From Candidatus Gastranaerophilales bacterium (GTDB taxonomy: Bacteria > Cyanobacteriota > Vampirovibrionia > Gastranaerophilales > Gastranaerophilaceae): a stretch of 5,993 nucleotides of DNA. Positions 5,663 through 5,993 of this stretch are shown piece by piece. A program made the position numbers and the translations under genes. Each line of letters opens with the position of its first letter. Position 1 is the stretch's first letter. The notes beneath the pieces were generated by a model. That model saw nothing but the letters and a program-made list of their open reading frames with translations, did no database searches and was not told the origin of the DNA. The stretch lies in contig CAJONH010000253.1 in the NCBI GenBank assembly GCA_905235825.1, positions 1-5,993 on the forward strand, written 5' to 3'.

Positions 5663-5668
5663 TTCCGC
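5642..5668 (-). terminator. Intrinsic terminator of the Cys-cluster protein gene
   Basis: GCGGAATT (5649-5656) and AATTCCGC (5661-5668) form a perfect 8-bp stem with a four-base loop. Read on the minus strand, the hairpin is followed at once by seven T residues (5648-5642). No T-run follows on the plus strand. It lies about 50 bases past the stop codon of the gene ending at 5719. Confidence 0.85.
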
Positions 5669-5718
5669 AAAAATTTTACTACGTAAATATAGTTGAAATT
5701 TTATTTTGTAAGAATTTT

Positions 5719-5993
5719 TTAATTTATCCGACATTGGGAAATACTCATTTTTTCTTGTATTTTCTGCCTTCTTTCAAATTTTTTTTGAATTTTTTCAGCA
5801 CACTTATAGCAATATCTGCATTCTGTTCCGCACCGGCTTTGGCATAAATGCCCGTATTTTTCAAAATGTTTTATTTTGGGCATATATTTTATAAAATCTT
5901 TAACTGTAATTTTATTTAGAGTTTCATTTCCTCTTAAATGACTCATAAAATTGGAAAAAGCAAAATTTTGAACATTTTTTATGTTATCAATTC
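5719..5993 (-). CDS. Small Cys-cluster protein, 5' end probably beyond the window
   Basis: The protein is not recognised. From the first ATG (5946) it would have 75 residues: a helix-prone N-terminal part, then a dense cysteine cluster C35-x3-C39-x3-C43-x2-C46-x2-C49 preceded by H33, then a highly charged, probably helical tail (about 50-67) and one more Cys, C72. The cluster suggests binding of zinc or an iron-sulfur centre; which one cannot be told. The ATG at 5946 has no ribosome binding site, and the frame stays open for 15 more codons to the window edge (reading IDNIKNVQNFAFSNF before the Met). The gene therefore more likely starts outside the window, and the entry is given as partial. 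It ends in a clear terminator at 5642-5668. No signal peptide or membrane segment is seen in the visible part. Confidence 0.65.
   Translation of the reverse strand, partial: IDNIKNVQNFAFSNFMSHLRGNETLNKITVKDFIKYMPKIKHFEKYGHLCQSRCGTECRYCYKCAEKIQKKFERRQKIQEKMSISQCRIN

Noticed and set aside
5719..5946. Radical SAM signature in the Cys cluster
   Set aside because: The spacing C-x3-C-x3-C-x2-C differs from C-x3-C-x2-C, and the protein as visible is far too small for a radical SAM barrel.

Overview
The window is strongly AT-rich bacterial chromosome from an organism with an outer membrane. The evidence for the outer membrane is a lipopolysaccharide-export ATPase (LptB) joined to an LptF/LptG-type permease and followed by a secreted phosphodiester-glycosidase-like protein. 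A HEAT-repeat protein of the phycobilisome-lyase-like type, a single LptF/G gene and the base composition would fit a non-photosynthetic cyanobacterial relative (Vampirovibrionia/Gastranaerophilales type). That placement is inference, and other AT-rich diderms are not excluded. No insertion sequence, phage gene, CRISPR array, tRNA or rRNA was seen.

Layout. At 1-107 there is the intrinsic terminator of a plus-strand unit lying outside the window. At 108-1276 (minus) is a two-gene operon: a UbiA/MenA-family membrane prenyltransferase, then a 71-residue zinc-ribbon protein whose start codon overlaps the prenyltransferase stop (TAATG). A divergent intergenic region (1277-1603) carries a promoter on each strand plus an exact 11-bp direct repeat 63 bp apart that brackets the plus-strand promoter. 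At 1604-2443 (plus) is a seven-repeat HEAT protein with the strongest ribosome binding site in the window, closed by an intrinsic terminator. At 2555-5192 (plus) is the operon lptB - lptF/G - exported phosphodiester glycosidase, in which both junctions are again TAATG. At 5172-5615 (minus) is aroQ (type II 3-dehydroquinate dehydratase), whose 3' end overlaps the glycosidase gene by 21 bp tail to tail. At 5719-5993 (minus) is a small Cys-cluster protein whose reading frame runs off the window edge.

How the genes fit together. LptB and the permease should form the inner-membrane engine that extracts lipopolysaccharide or a related glycolipid. The third gene has a signal peptide, so it would act on the far side of the inner membrane, possibly on the exported glycan or on another envelope phosphodiester. 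AroQ supplies the shikimate pathway. The prenyltransferase probably attaches an isoprenoid tail to a quinone-type aromatic acceptor, but no other quinone gene is present to confirm the substrate. No clearly new system is evident. The points most worth following up are the coupled glycosidase in the Lpt operon, the coupled zinc ribbon, the promoter-flanking repeat, and two terminators that seem to contain the -35 element of the next gene.
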